Below are positions 23,969 through 32,366 of a DNA stretch of 64,000 nt, one piece after another. The DNA is taken from contig NZ_BNBV01000023.1 of NCBI RefSeq assembly GCF_014656135.1, forward strand, positions 1 to 64,000, in the 5' to 3' direction. The notes under the pieces were generated by a model. The model ran no database searches. It was not told the DNA's origin and was given only the letters and a program-made list of their open reading frames with translations. Position 1 is the first letter of the stretch. Every line of letters starts with the position of its first letter. This DNA comes from Streptomyces thermodiastaticus (GTDB lineage Bacteria; Actinomycetota; Actinomycetes; Streptomycetales; Streptomycetaceae). A program made the position numbers and the translations under genes.

Positions 23969-24900
23969 GCCTGCCCGAGCGCCTCAGCGACGCCCTGTAC
24001 GGTTTGGGCTGGAGCACCGTGAAGAAGCTCCCCGAGCCGGTCGCCGCACACCTCGGACGGACCATCGCCGACCTCGCCTTCAAGCAGCGCGGTGCCGGCG
24101 TGCGGCGGCTGGAGCGCAACCTGGCCCGCGTGGTGCCGGACGCGACGCCCGAGCGGCTCGCCGAGCTGTCGCGCGCCGGCATGCGCTCCTACCTGCGCTA
24201 CTGGATGGAGTCCTTCCGGCTGCCCGCCTGGAGCGCGGAACGGATCCGCACCGGCTTCGCACCCGAGGACGTGCACCGCCTCACCGACGGCCTGGCCGCG
24301 GGCAAGGGCGTCGTCCTCGCCCTGCCGCACCTGGCCAACTGGGACCTGGCCGGAGCCTGGGTCACCACCGCGCTGAACACGCCGTTCACCACCGTCGCCG
24401 AACGGCTCAAGCCCGAGACCCTCTACGACCGCTTCGTGGCCTACCGCGAGGGCCTGGGCATGGAGGTGCTCCCGCACAGCGGCGGCAGCGCCTTCGGCAC
24501 GCTGGCCCGGCGGCTGCGCGACGGCGGCCTGGTCTGCCTGGTCGCCGACCGCGACCTGTCCTCCTCGGGCGTCGAGGTGTCCTTCTTCGGCGAACCCGCC
24601 CGCATGCCGGCCGGCCCCGCCCTGCTCGCCCAGCACACCGGCGCCCTGCTGCTCCCTGTCACCCTCTGGTACGACGACTCGCCCGTCATGAAAGGCCGCG
24701 TGCATCCGCCTGTCGAGGTACCCGGGTCAGGCACGCGGGCCGAGAAGACGTCTGTCATGACACAGGCGCTGGCCGACACCTTCGCCTCGGGAATCGCCGA
24801 CCACCCGGAGGACTGGCACATGCTGCAGCGGCTGTGGCTCGCCGACCTGGACGAGCGGCCCGGTGACGACAAGCGGCCCGGTGACCGGGAGCGGCCGTGA
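23965..24900 (+). CDS. Phosphatidylinositol mannoside acyltransferase (LpxL/HtrB type)
   Basis: 311 residues of the LpxL/HtrB lysophospholipid acyltransferase family. The catalytic H-x4-D is HLANWD (H122, D127). DRDLSSSGVEVSFFGEPARMPAGPA forms the substrate loop. Placed between pgsA and pimA as is PatA in Mycobacterium, it probably acylates the mannose of phosphatidylinositol mannosides at the inner membrane face. The GTG start overlaps the pgsA stop (GTGA) and its stop overlaps the pimA start, so the three genes are coupled. The C-terminus ends in a repeated ERPGDD/KRPGDR motif. Confidence 0.9.
   Translation: MSLPERLSDALYGLGWSTVKKLPEPVAAHLGRTIADLAFKQRGAGVRRLERNLARVVPDATPERLAELSRAGMRSYLRYWMESFRLPAWSAERIRTGFAPEDVHRLTDGLAAGKGVVLALPHLANWDLAGAWVTTALNTPFTTVAERLKPETLYDRFVAYREGLGMEVLPHSGGSAFGTLARRLRDGGLVCLVADRDLSSSGVEVSFFGEPARMPAGPALLAQHTGALLLPVTLWYDDSPVMKGRVHPPVEVPGSGTRAEKTSVMTQALADTFASGIADHPEDWHMLQRLWLADLDERPGDDKRPGDRERP
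24853..24900 (+). repeat. 18-bp tandem repeat at the acyltransferase 3' end
   Basis: GAGCGGCCCGGTGACGAC (24853), AAGCGGCCCGGTGACCGG (24871) and a truncated GAGCGGCCGTGA (24889) run in tandem through the stop codon and the pimA start. Confidence 0.85.
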
Positions 24901-26060
24901 GGATCGGCATCGTCTGCCCCTACTCCTGGGACGTGCCCGGCGGCGTCCAGTTCCACATCCGCGACCTCGCCGAGTACTTCATCCGCCAGGGCCACGAGGT
25001 GTCCGTGCTGGCGCCCGCCGACGACGACACCCCGCTGCCGCCGTACGTCGTCCCGGCCGGACGCGCCGTACCGGTGCCCTACAACGGCTCGGTGGCCCGC
25101 CTGAACTTCGGCTTCCTGTCCGCGGCCCGGGTCAGGCGCTGGCTGCACGAGGGACGCTTCGACGTCATCCACATCCACGAGCCGACCTCGCCGTCCCTGG
25201 GCCTGCTGGCCTGCTGGGCGGCGCAGGGGCCGATCGTCGCCACCTTCCACACCTCCAACCCCCGCTCCCGGGCGATGATCGCCGCCTACTCGATCCTGCA
25301 GGCGGCCCTGGAGAAGATCAGCGCCCGGATCGCGGTCAGCGAGTACGCCCGGCGCACCCTGGTCGAGCACCTCGGCGGCGACGCCGTGGTCATCCCCAAC
25401 GGGGTCGACGTGGACTTCTTCGCCCGCGCCGAGCCCCGCCCCGAGTGGCAGGGGCACACCATCGGCTTCATCGGCCGCATCGACGAGCCCCGCAAGGGCC
25501 TGCCGGTGCTGATGCGGGCGCTGCCGAAGATACTCGCGGCCCGCCCGGACACCAGGCTGCTGGTCGCCGGCCGCGGCGACGAGGAGGAGGCGGTGGCCAC
25601 GCTGCCGGCCGAGCTGCGCTCACACGTGGAGTTCCTCGGCATGATCAGCGACGAGGACAAGGCGCGCCTGCTGCGCAGCATCGACCTGTACGTCGCCCCC
25701 AACACCGGCGGGGAGAGCTTCGGCATCATCCTGGTGGAGGCGATGTCCGCCGGCGCCCCGGTGCTCGCCTCCGACCTCGACGCCTTCGCCCAGGTGCTGG
25801 ACCAGGGCACGGCGGGGGAGCTGTTCGCCAACGAGGACGCCGACGCGCTCGCCGACGCCGCCGTGCGCCTTCTCGGCGACCCGGAGCGCCGGGCCGAGCT
25901 GCGTGAGCGCGGCCGGGAGCACGTGCGCCGCTTCGACTGGTCCACGGTGGGCGCGGACATCCTGTCCGTCTACGAGACGGTCACCGCGGGCGCGGCGGCG
26001 GTGGCCGCGGACGACCGCACGACCGGCCTGCGGGCCCGGCTGGGGCTGGTCCGGGACTGA
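24897..26060 (+). CDS. pimA: Phosphatidylinositol mannosyltransferase, GT4
   Basis: 387 residues, two Rossmann lobes of GT-B type. The N-terminal PYSWDVPGGVQFHIRDLA is typical of PimA. The GT4 sugar-nucleotide motif E-x7-E is in GGESFGIILVEAMSAGAPVLA. It transfers mannose from GDP-mannose to phosphatidylinositol, the first step of PIM synthesis on the cytoplasmic membrane face. The GTG start overlaps the preceding stop (GTGA). Confidence 0.93.
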   Translation: MRIGIVCPYSWDVPGGVQFHIRDLAEYFIRQGHEVSVLAPADDDTPLPPYVVPAGRAVPVPYNGSVARLNFGFLSAARVRRWLHEGRFDVIHIHEPTSPSLGLLACWAAQGPIVATFHTSNPRSRAMIAAYSILQAALEKISARIAVSEYARRTLVEHLGGDAVVIPNGVDVDFFARAEPRPEWQGHTIGFIGRIDEPRKGLPVLMRALPKILAARPDTRLLVAGRGDEEEAVATLPAELRSHVEFLGMISDEDKARLLRSIDLYVAPNTGGESFGIILVEAMSAGAPVLASDLDAFAQVLDQGTAGELFANEDADALADAAVRLLGDPERRAELRERGREHVRRFDWSTVGADILSVYETVTAGAAAVAADDRTTGLRARLGLVRD

Positions 26061-26133
26061 GCCCCCCGCCGCCGCGGTGCGTGAGCGGCGGACGGCGCCG
26101 TGCGCGACGGCCGGGGCCCGGACGGCGCCCCGG

Positions 26134-26139
26134 TAGCCT
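26134..26139 (+). promoter_or_regulatory. -10 element of a probable leaderless gene
   Basis: TAGCCT ends 8 bases before GTG 26148 with no ribosome-binding site between. Confidence 0.45.
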
Positions 26140-26147
26140 TGCGGCCC

Positions 26148-26687
26148 GTGACCGCAACGCTGATCTGGATCGTCGTCGCCCTGGTCGTCGTCGGCCTGTA
26201 CCTGAGCTGGACCGCGGGGCGGCTGGACCGGCTGCACGCGCGGATCGACGCCGCCCGGGCCGCGCTCGACGCGCAGCTGCTCCGCCGCGCCTCGGTGGCC
26301 CAGGAGCTGGCCACCTCCGGGGTGCTGGACCCGGCGGCCTCCATCGTGCTCTACGAGGCCGCGCACGCCGCCCGGCAGGCCGACGAGGACCAGCGCGAGG
26401 TCGCCGAGAGCGAGCTGAGCCAGGCGCTGCGCGCGGTGTTCTCCGACCCCCGGCAGGTGGAGGAGGTCCGCTCGGCGCCCGGCGGCGCGGAGGCCGCCCG
26501 CGAGCTGTCCGAGGCCGTGCGCCGGGTGCCGATGGCCCGCCGCTTCCACAACGACGCGGTGGGCGCGGCCCGCCGGCTGCGCGAGCACCGCAAGGTCCGC
26601 TGGTTCCGGCTGGCCGGGCACGCCCCGTTCCCGATGGCGTTCGAGATGGACGACGAACCGCCGCAGGCCCTGGTGGACCGGGCCTGA
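26148..26687 (+). CDS. LemA-like membrane-anchored protein
   Basis: 179 residues. One N-terminal membrane helix (ATLIWIVVALVVVGLYL) is followed by a coiled helical domain: RIDAARAALDAQLLRRASVAQELA and, near the end, ARRFHNDAVGAARRLREHRKV with FPMAFEMDDE. This follows the LemA pattern of an N-terminal helix, a helical bundle, the (Y/F)NDAV motif and a phenylalanine-containing end, but it is divergent. The role of LemA proteins is not established. It lies between pimA and pdxS, where Mycobacterium has another gene. Confidence 0.75.
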   Translation: MTATLIWIVVALVVVGLYLSWTAGRLDRLHARIDAARAALDAQLLRRASVAQELATSGVLDPAASIVLYEAAHAARQADEDQREVAESELSQALRAVFSDPRQVEEVRSAPGGAEAARELSEAVRRVPMARRFHNDAVGAARRLREHRKVRWFRLAGHAPFPMAFEMDDEPPQALVDRA

Positions 26688-26880
26688 CCCGCCCACCGGA
26701 CACCCCGCACCGGACCCCGCACCGCCGCGGACCGCCGGACGGACGGGTGCGTCACCGCCCGAACCGGACCCGGCACGCCAAAAAGGATCCACCGGCTCAC
26801 TATTGGCCCTTGCCGTGGACTGGTCATGTCACGTTTGCTCGGTGCGCAACACATCCGCACTTCACCGAGTGAGGTCACCC

Positions 26881-27795
26881 GTGTCCACCACGACCCCCGA
26901 GTCCTCCCCGACCCCCGAGACCGGCACCGCCCGGGTCAAGCGCGGCATGGCCGAGCAGCTCAAGGGCGGCGTCATCATGGACGTCGTCACCCCGGAGCAG
27001 GCGAAGATCGCCGAGGACGCGGGTGCCGTCGCCGTCATGGCCCTGGAGCGGGTCCCGGCCGACATCCGCAAGGACGGCGGCGTGGCCCGCATGTCCGACC
27101 CGGACATGATCGAGGGCATCATCGACGCGGTGTCCATCCCGGTGATGGCCAAGTCCCGCATCGGCCACTTCGTCGAGGCCCAGGTGCTGCAGTCCCTCGG
27201 CGTCGACTACATCGACGAGTCCGAGGTCCTCACCCCGGCCGACGAGGTCAACCACACCGACAAGTGGGCCTTCACCACCCCCTTCGTGTGCGGCGCCACC
27301 AACCTCGGCGAGGCCCTGCGCCGTATCGGTGAGGGCGCCGCGATGATCCGCTCCAAGGGCGAGGCCGGCACCGGCAACGTCGTCGAGGCCGTGCGCCACC
27401 TGCGCCAGATCAAGAACGACATCGCCCGCCTGCGCGGCCTGGACAGCCACGAGCTGTACGCCGCCGCCAAGGAGCTGCGCGCCCCGTACGAGCTGGTCAA
27501 GGAGGTCGCCGAGCTGGGCAAGCTCCCGGTGGTGCTGTTCTCCGCCGGCGGTGTGGCCACCCCGGCCGACGCCGCGCTGATGCGCCAGCTCGGCGCCGAG
27601 GGCGTCTTCGTCGGCTCCGGCATCTTCAAGTCCGGCGACCCGGCCAAGCGCGCCGCCGCCATCGTCAAGGCCACCACCTTCTACGACGACCCGAAGATCA
27701 TCGCGGACGCGTCCCGCAACCTGGGCGAGGCCATGGTCGGCATCAACGTCGACGTCCTGCCCGCCTCCGAGCGCTACGCCTCCCGCGGCTGGTAA
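26881..27795 (+). CDS. pdxS: Pyridoxal 5'-phosphate synthase, synthase subunit
   Basis: 304 residues of the PdxS/SNZ (beta/alpha)8 barrel. Hallmarks are GGVIMDVVTPEQAKIAEDAG, the lysine of VMAKSRIGHFVEAQ, the second lysine region near MIRSKGEAGTGN and the C-terminal LFSAGGVATPADAALM. It condenses ribose 5-phosphate, glyceraldehyde 3-phosphate and ammonia into PLP. Ammonia is delivered by PdxT, encoded 8 bases downstream. GTG 26881 has GAGG six bases upstream. Confidence 0.96.
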   Translation: MSTTTPESSPTPETGTARVKRGMAEQLKGGVIMDVVTPEQAKIAEDAGAVAVMALERVPADIRKDGGVARMSDPDMIEGIIDAVSIPVMAKSRIGHFVEAQVLQSLGVDYIDESEVLTPADEVNHTDKWAFTTPFVCGATNLGEALRRIGEGAAMIRSKGEAGTGNVVEAVRHLRQIKNDIARLRGLDSHELYAAAKELRAPYELVKEVAELGKLPVVLFSAGGVATPADAALMRQLGAEGVFVGSGIFKSGDPAKRAAAIVKATTFYDDPKIIADASRNLGEAMVGINVDVLPASERYASRGW

Positions 27796-27803
27796 GCACA
27801 CTG

Positions 27804-28415
27804 ATGAGCGAAAAAACCCCTGTCATAGGCGTCCTGGCCCTCCAGGGCGACGTACGGGAGCACCTCATCGCCCTGGCCGCGGCCGACGCCGTGGCCAGGC
27901 CGGTGCGGCGCCCCGAGGAGCTCGCCGGCGTCGACGGCCTGGTCGTCCCCGGCGGCGAGTCCACCACCATCTCCAAGCTGGCCGTCCTCTTCGGAGTGAT
28001 GGAACCCCTGCGTGCGCGGGTGCGCGACGGCATGCCCGTCTACGGCACCTGCGCCGGCATGATCATGCTGGCCGACAAGATCCTCGACCCGCGCTCCGGC
28101 CAGGAGACCATCGGCGGCATCGACATGATCGTGCGGCGCAACGCCTTCGGGCGGCAGAACGAGTCCTTCGAGGCCGCCGTCGACGTCAAAGGCATCGCGG
28201 GCGGACCGGTGGAGGGCGTCTTCATCCGCGCCCCCTGGGTCGAGTCCGTGGGCGCCGGGGCCGAGGTGCTCGCCGAGCACGACGGCCACATCGTCGCCGT
28301 CCGCCAGGGCAACGCACTGGCCACTTCGTTCCACCCGGAACTGACCGGTGACCACCGCGTGCACTCCCTGTTCGTGGACATGGCGCGCGGCAAGAGGGCA
28401 CCGGAGTCCTTGTAG
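27804..28415 (+). CDS. pdxT: Pyridoxal 5'-phosphate synthase, glutaminase subunit
   Basis: 203 residues, class I glutaminase. The oxyanion/substrate loop GGESTTISKL, the nucleophile in YGTCAGMIML and the catalytic histidine and glutamate in FHPELTGD are all present. It supplies ammonia to PdxS. It follows pdxS closely and is probably in the same transcript. Confidence 0.96.
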   Translation: MSEKTPVIGVLALQGDVREHLIALAAADAVARPVRRPEELAGVDGLVVPGGESTTISKLAVLFGVMEPLRARVRDGMPVYGTCAGMIMLADKILDPRSGQETIGGIDMIVRRNAFGRQNESFEAAVDVKGIAGGPVEGVFIRAPWVESVGAGAEVLAEHDGHIVAVRQGNALATSFHPELTGDHRVHSLFVDMARGKRAPESL

Positions 28416-28464
28416 GATCTCTGGAAGTTCGTACGCAGACGGGTTACGCGAAGGAGACAGGCAG

Positions 28465-29217
28465 ATGTCCGGCCACTCTAAATGGGCCACGACGAAGCAC
28501 AAGAAGGCCGTCATCGATGCCAAGCGCGGCAAGCTCTTCGCGAAGCTGATCAAGAACATCGAGGTCGCCTCGCGTCTGGGCGGCCCGGATCCTGACGGCA
28601 ACCCGACGCTGTACGACGCCGTGCAGAAGGCCAAGAAGCAGTCGGTCCCGAACAAGAACATCGAGTCGGCGATCAAGCGCGGCGCGGGCCTGGAGGCCGG
28701 CGGTGCCGACTACGAGACGATCATGTACGAGGGCTACGGGCCGAACGGTGTCGCGGTGCTCATCGAGTGCCTCACCGACAACCGCAACCGCGCCGCCTCC
28801 GAGGTGCGCGTGGCCATGACCCGCAACGGCGGCTCCATGGCCGACCCGGGCTCGGTGTCGTACCTGTTCAACCGCAAGGGCGTGGTGATCGTCCCCAAGG
28901 GCGAGCTGACCGAGGACGACGTCCTCGCCGCCGTCCTGGACGCGGGGGCCGAGGAGGTCAACGACCTCGGTGAGACCTTCGAGGTCATCAGCGAGCCCGG
29001 CGACCTGGTCGCGGTCCGCACCGCGCTGCAGGACGCCGGCATCGACTACGAGTCCGCCGAGGCCAACTTCGTCCCCTCCGTCCAGGTCGAGCTGGACGAG
29101 GAGGGCGCCCGCAAGATCTTCAAGCTGATCGACGCGCTCGAGGACAGCGACGACGTGCAGAACGTCTTCGCCAACTTCGACGTCAGCGACGAGATCATGG
29201 AGAAGGTCGGCGCCTGA
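28465..29217 (+). CDS. YebC/PmpR family protein
   Basis: 250 residues beginning MSGHSKWATTKHKKAVIDAK, the constant start of the YebC/TACO1 family. YebC proteins act as transcription regulators in some bacteria and as ribosome-associated factors that help translate difficult proline stretches in others. Which applies here is unknown. ATG 28465 has AAGGAGA at good distance. Position between pdxT and ruvC is widely conserved. A terminator follows. Confidence 0.94.
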   Translation: MSGHSKWATTKHKKAVIDAKRGKLFAKLIKNIEVASRLGGPDPDGNPTLYDAVQKAKKQSVPNKNIESAIKRGAGLEAGGADYETIMYEGYGPNGVAVLIECLTDNRNRAASEVRVAMTRNGGSMADPGSVSYLFNRKGVVIVPKGELTEDDVLAAVLDAGAEEVNDLGETFEVISEPGDLVAVRTALQDAGIDYESAEANFVPSVQVELDEEGARKIFKLIDALEDSDDVQNVFANFDVSDEIMEKVGA

Positions 29218-29234
29218 CGCCCACGACACGCGGC

Positions 29235-29266
29235 ACGGGCCGGCGGGACACGCCCCGCCGGCCCGT
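29235..29266 (+). terminator. Terminator between yebC and ruvC
   Basis: Perfect 13-bp arms ACGGGCCGGCGGG (29235-29247) and CCCGCCGGCCCGT (29254-29266) with a 6-base loop. Confidence 0.8.
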
Positions 29267-29333
29267 CGCCGTGTCAGTGGCACCCGATAGCCTGCACAAA
29301 CAGGTGATCGAGGTGAGCCAGAAGGGGGGCGCG

Positions 29334-29882
29334 GTGCGGGTACTGGGAGTGGATCCCGGGCTGACCCGGTGCGGGATCGGCGTCGTCGAAGGGGTGGCCG
29401 GCCGGCCGCTGACCATGCTCGGTGCCGGGGTGGTGCGCACCCCCGTGGACGCCGACCTCGGCCACCGCCTGCTCGCCGTCGAGGAGGGCATAGAGCAGTG
29501 GCTGGACGAGCACCGGCCCGAGTGCGTCGCCGTCGAGCGCGTCTTCAGCCAGCACAACGTGCGCACCGTCATGGGCACCGCCCAGGCCAGCGCCGTGGCC
29601 ATGCTCTGCGCCGCCCGGCGCGGCCTGCCGGTCGCCCTGCACACCCCCAGCGAGGTCAAGGCCGCCGTCACCGGCAGCGGACGCGCCGACAAGGCGCAGG
29701 TCGGCGCGATGGTCACCCGTCTGCTGCGGCTGAACGCGCCGCCGAGGCCCGCTGACGCCGCCGACGCCCTCGCCCTGGCCGTCTGCCACATCTGGCGCGC
29801 CCCGGCACAGAACCGGCTCCAGCAGGCCGCCGCCCGCCTGAGGGCCGCCGCCCCGACCTCACCGAAAGGCCGTACGGCATGA
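29334..29882 (+). CDS. ruvC: Holliday junction resolvase RuvC
   Basis: 182 residues, RNase H-like fold. The acidic catalytic set is D7 (GVDPG), E68 (VERVF), D141 and D144 (PADAADALA). It cuts Holliday junctions with RuvAB. GTG 29334 starts exactly at the conserved VRVLGVDPG. GTG 29313 upstream is also possible. The purine-rich GAAGGGGGG precedes both choices. It overlaps ruvA by ATGA. Confidence 0.95.
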   Translation: MRVLGVDPGLTRCGIGVVEGVAGRPLTMLGAGVVRTPVDADLGHRLLAVEEGIEQWLDEHRPECVAVERVFSQHNVRTVMGTAQASAVAMLCAARRGLPVALHTPSEVKAAVTGSGRADKAQVGAMVTRLLRLNAPPRPADAADALALAVCHIWRAPAQNRLQQAAARLRAAAPTSPKGRTA

Positions 29883-30481
29883 TCGCCTTCGTCAGCGGCA
29901 CGGTCGCCGCGCTCGCCCCCGACACCGCGGTGATCGAGGTCGGCGGCGTCGGCATGGCCGTGCAGTGCACCCCGGCCACGCTGTCCGGGCTGCGCGTCGG
30001 ACAGCCCGCCCGGCTGCACACGTCCCTCGTCGTCCGCGAGGACTCCCTCACCCTGTACGGCTTCGCCGACGAGGACGAACGCCAGGTGTTCGAACTGCTG
30101 CAGACCGCCAGCGGCGTCGGACCGCGCCTGGCGCAGGCCATGCTCGCCGTGCACACCCCCGACGCCCTGCGCCGGGCCGTGGCGAGCGGCGACGAGAAGG
30201 CCCTGACCGCCGTGCCCGGCATCGGCAAGAAGGGCGCGCAGAAGCTGCTGCTGGAGCTGAGGGACCGGCTCGGCGAACCCGTCGGAGCACCCGCCGCGAG
30301 CACCCCGGCCGCCGCCGGCTGGCGCGACCAGCTGCACGCCGCCCTGGTCGGCCTCGGCTACGCCGCCCGGGAGGCCGACGAGGCCGTCGCCGCGGTGGCC
30401 CCGCAGGCCGAGGCCGCCGGCACCCCGCAGATCGGACAGCTGCTCAAGGCTGCCCTGCAGACCCTGAACCGAGCCCGCTGA
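29879..30481 (+). CDS. ruvA: Holliday junction branch-migration protein RuvA
   Basis: 200 residues. An N-terminal OB domain (MIAFVSGTVA to LYGFAD) leads to tandem helix-hairpin-helix motifs (LQTASGVGPRLAQAML, and LTAVPGIGKKGAQKLLLEL). A flexible linker follows, then the C-terminal domain that contacts RuvB. It binds four-way junctions as a tetramer. Start ATG overlaps the ruvC stop. Confidence 0.96.
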   Translation: MIAFVSGTVAALAPDTAVIEVGGVGMAVQCTPATLSGLRVGQPARLHTSLVVREDSLTLYGFADEDERQVFELLQTASGVGPRLAQAMLAVHTPDALRRAVASGDEKALTAVPGIGKKGAQKLLLELRDRLGEPVGAPAASTPAAAGWRDQLHAALVGLGYAAREADEAVAAVAPQAEAAGTPQIGQLLKAALQTLNRAR

Positions 30482-30509
30482 CCCCACGACGACGATCGAG
30501 GCACACCAC

Positions 30510-31580
30510 ATGAACCGGGACGACCCCAGCGGCACCGCCGCCCCCGAGCGGCTGGTCGGCGCCGCGGCCGACCGCGAGGACCAGGCCGTGGAGGCCGCCC
30601 TGCGCCCCAAGGACCTCGGCGAGTTCATCGGCCAGGAGAAGGTCCGCGAGCAGCTCGACCTGGTCCTGCGCGCCGCCCGGGCGCGCGGCACCACCGCCGA
30701 CCATGTGCTGCTCTCCGGCGCACCCGGCCTCGGCAAGACCACCCTGTCCATGATCATCGCGGCGGAGATGGGCGCCCCCATCCGCATCACCTCAGGCCCC
30801 GCCATCCAGCACGCCGGCGACCTCGCCGCGATCCTGTCCTCCCTGCAGGAGGGCGAGGTGCTCTTCCTCGACGAGATCCACCGCATGTCGCGGCCCGCCG
30901 AGGAGATGCTGTACATGGCGATGGAGGACTTCCGCGTCGACGTCGTCGTCGGCAAGGGCCCCGGCGCCACCGCGATCCCCCTGGAACTGCCGCCGTTCAC
31001 TCTGGTGGGTGCGACCACCCGGGCGGGTCTGCTGCCGCCGCCGCTGCGCGACCGCTTCGGCTTCACCGCGCACATGGAGTTCTACGAGCCGCACGAACTG
31101 GAGCGCGTCGTGCACCGCTCGGCGCGGCTGCTGGACGTGCACATCGAGCCGGAGGGGGCCGCGGAGATCGCCGGCCGCTCCCGCGGCACCCCCCGCATCG
31201 CCAACCGCCTGCTGCGCCGCGTCCGCGACTACGCCCAGGTCAAGGCCGACGGAGTGATCACCCGGGAGGTCGCGGCCGCCGCGCTCGCCGTCTACGAGGT
31301 CGACAGCCGCGGCCTGGACCGCCTCGACCGGGCCGTGCTGGAGGCCTTGCTGAAACTGTTCGGCGGCGGACCCGTGGGCCTGTCCACGCTCGCGGTCGCG
31401 GTGGGCGAGGAGCGTGAGACAGTGGAAGAGGTCGCCGAGCCGTTCCTCGTGCGCGAGGGGCTGCTCGCCCGTACGCCACGCGGGCGTGTCGCCACGCCGG
31501 CGGCCTGGGCGCACCTCGGCCTCACGCCCCCGCACTCACCGGCCGCGGGAAACGGACAACAGGACCTGTTCGGGACGTGA
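30510..31580 (+). CDS. ruvB: Holliday junction helicase RuvB
   Basis: 356 residues, AAA+ ATPase. Walker A GAPGLGKTT (70-78), Walker B FLDEIH (119-124), sensor 1 VGATTRAG, arginine finger in LRDRFGF, sensor 2 GTPRIANRLLRRVRDYA and a C-terminal winged helix. The motor of RuvAB branch migration. It lies 28 bases after ruvA in the same operon. Confidence 0.97.
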   Translation: MNRDDPSGTAAPERLVGAAADREDQAVEAALRPKDLGEFIGQEKVREQLDLVLRAARARGTTADHVLLSGAPGLGKTTLSMIIAAEMGAPIRITSGPAIQHAGDLAAILSSLQEGEVLFLDEIHRMSRPAEEMLYMAMEDFRVDVVVGKGPGATAIPLELPPFTLVGATTRAGLLPPPLRDRFGFTAHMEFYEPHELERVVHRSARLLDVHIEPEGAAEIAGRSRGTPRIANRLLRRVRDYAQVKADGVITREVAAAALAVYEVDSRGLDRLDRAVLEALLKLFGGGPVGLSTLAVAVGEERETVEEVAEPFLVREGLLARTPRGRVATPAAWAHLGLTPPHSPAAGNGQQDLFGT

Positions 31581-31627
31581 GTGCGTCAGCAGTGGCCCGG
31601 TGAGGAACCCGAGTGCCATGCTGAGCG

Positions 31628-31657
31628 TTGTTCCCTGCGCGCGGACTCGCCTAGACT
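31628..31657 (+). promoter_or_regulatory. Promoter of yajC-secD-secF
   Basis: -35 TTGTTC (31628-31633) and -10 TAGACT (31652-31657) with an 18-base spacer, 89 bases before the yajC start. Confidence 0.6.
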
Positions 31658-31745
31658 CCGCCGATGCCGCCTGCGAAGGCGGTGCGACCACCCCACCCAC
31701 ACCAGGCCGCTCACCGTCGCGGTCGTGCGAAGGAAAATTCGTCCC

Positions 31746-32231
31746 GTGAATAGCCTCGTGACCCTCCTCCCGTTCATTGTGCTCATCGGGGCCATGTTCC
31801 TGATGACCCGGTCGGCCAGGCGCAAGCAGCAGGAGGCCGCCCGCATGCGTGACCAGATGCAGCCGGGCAGCGGTATCCGCACCATCGGCGGCATGTACGC
31901 GACGGTCAAGGAGGTCAACGACGACACGGTCCTCCTCGACGCCGGCCCCGGTGTGGAGCTGCTGTTCGCCAAGAACGCCATCGCGACCGTCCTGCCCGAC
32001 GACGAGTACAACCGCATCGTCCACGGCATCGAGCACGACCTGAAGTCCGACGGCGACCTCGTGCCCGACGACGCCTCCTCCCTCACCGGGACCGACGAGC
32101 CCGCCGCCGGCGACGACAAGCCCGTGGATCTCGGCAAGAAGGACGCGGCCGACGAGCCGGCCGACGCCACCGCCGAGGCGAAGGCGGACGCAGAGCCGAA
32201 GAAGACCGACGGCGACACCGAGGCGAAGTAG
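31746..32231 (+). CDS. yajC: Preprotein translocase accessory subunit YajC
   Basis: 161 residues. One N-terminal membrane helix (LVTLLPFIVLIGAMFLM), the conserved SARRKQQEAARMRDQMQPGSGIRTIGGMYATV region, and an unusually long acidic C-terminal tail rich in Asp, Ala and Lys from about residue 100. It associates with SecDF in the Sec translocase. GTG 31746 begins right at the helix. AAGGA lies about 11 bases upstream, which is rather far. Confidence 0.93.
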   Translation: MNSLVTLLPFIVLIGAMFLMTRSARRKQQEAARMRDQMQPGSGIRTIGGMYATVKEVNDDTVLLDAGPGVELLFAKNAIATVLPDDEYNRIVHGIEHDLKSDGDLVPDDASSLTGTDEPAAGDDKPVDLGKKDAADEPADATAEAKADAEPKKTDGDTEAK

Positions 32232-32366
32232 TCCCCCTCCAGGGCGCGCGGCACCGGGCCGCGCGCCCTGGGACGTGTGCGCTTCGCACGCGGGATCGCT
32301 ACACCATGCCATGGCCGCTTGCGGGCCCACCCTGGCGCCCAGCGGCCCGAGAGGGAGTACGAGAAG

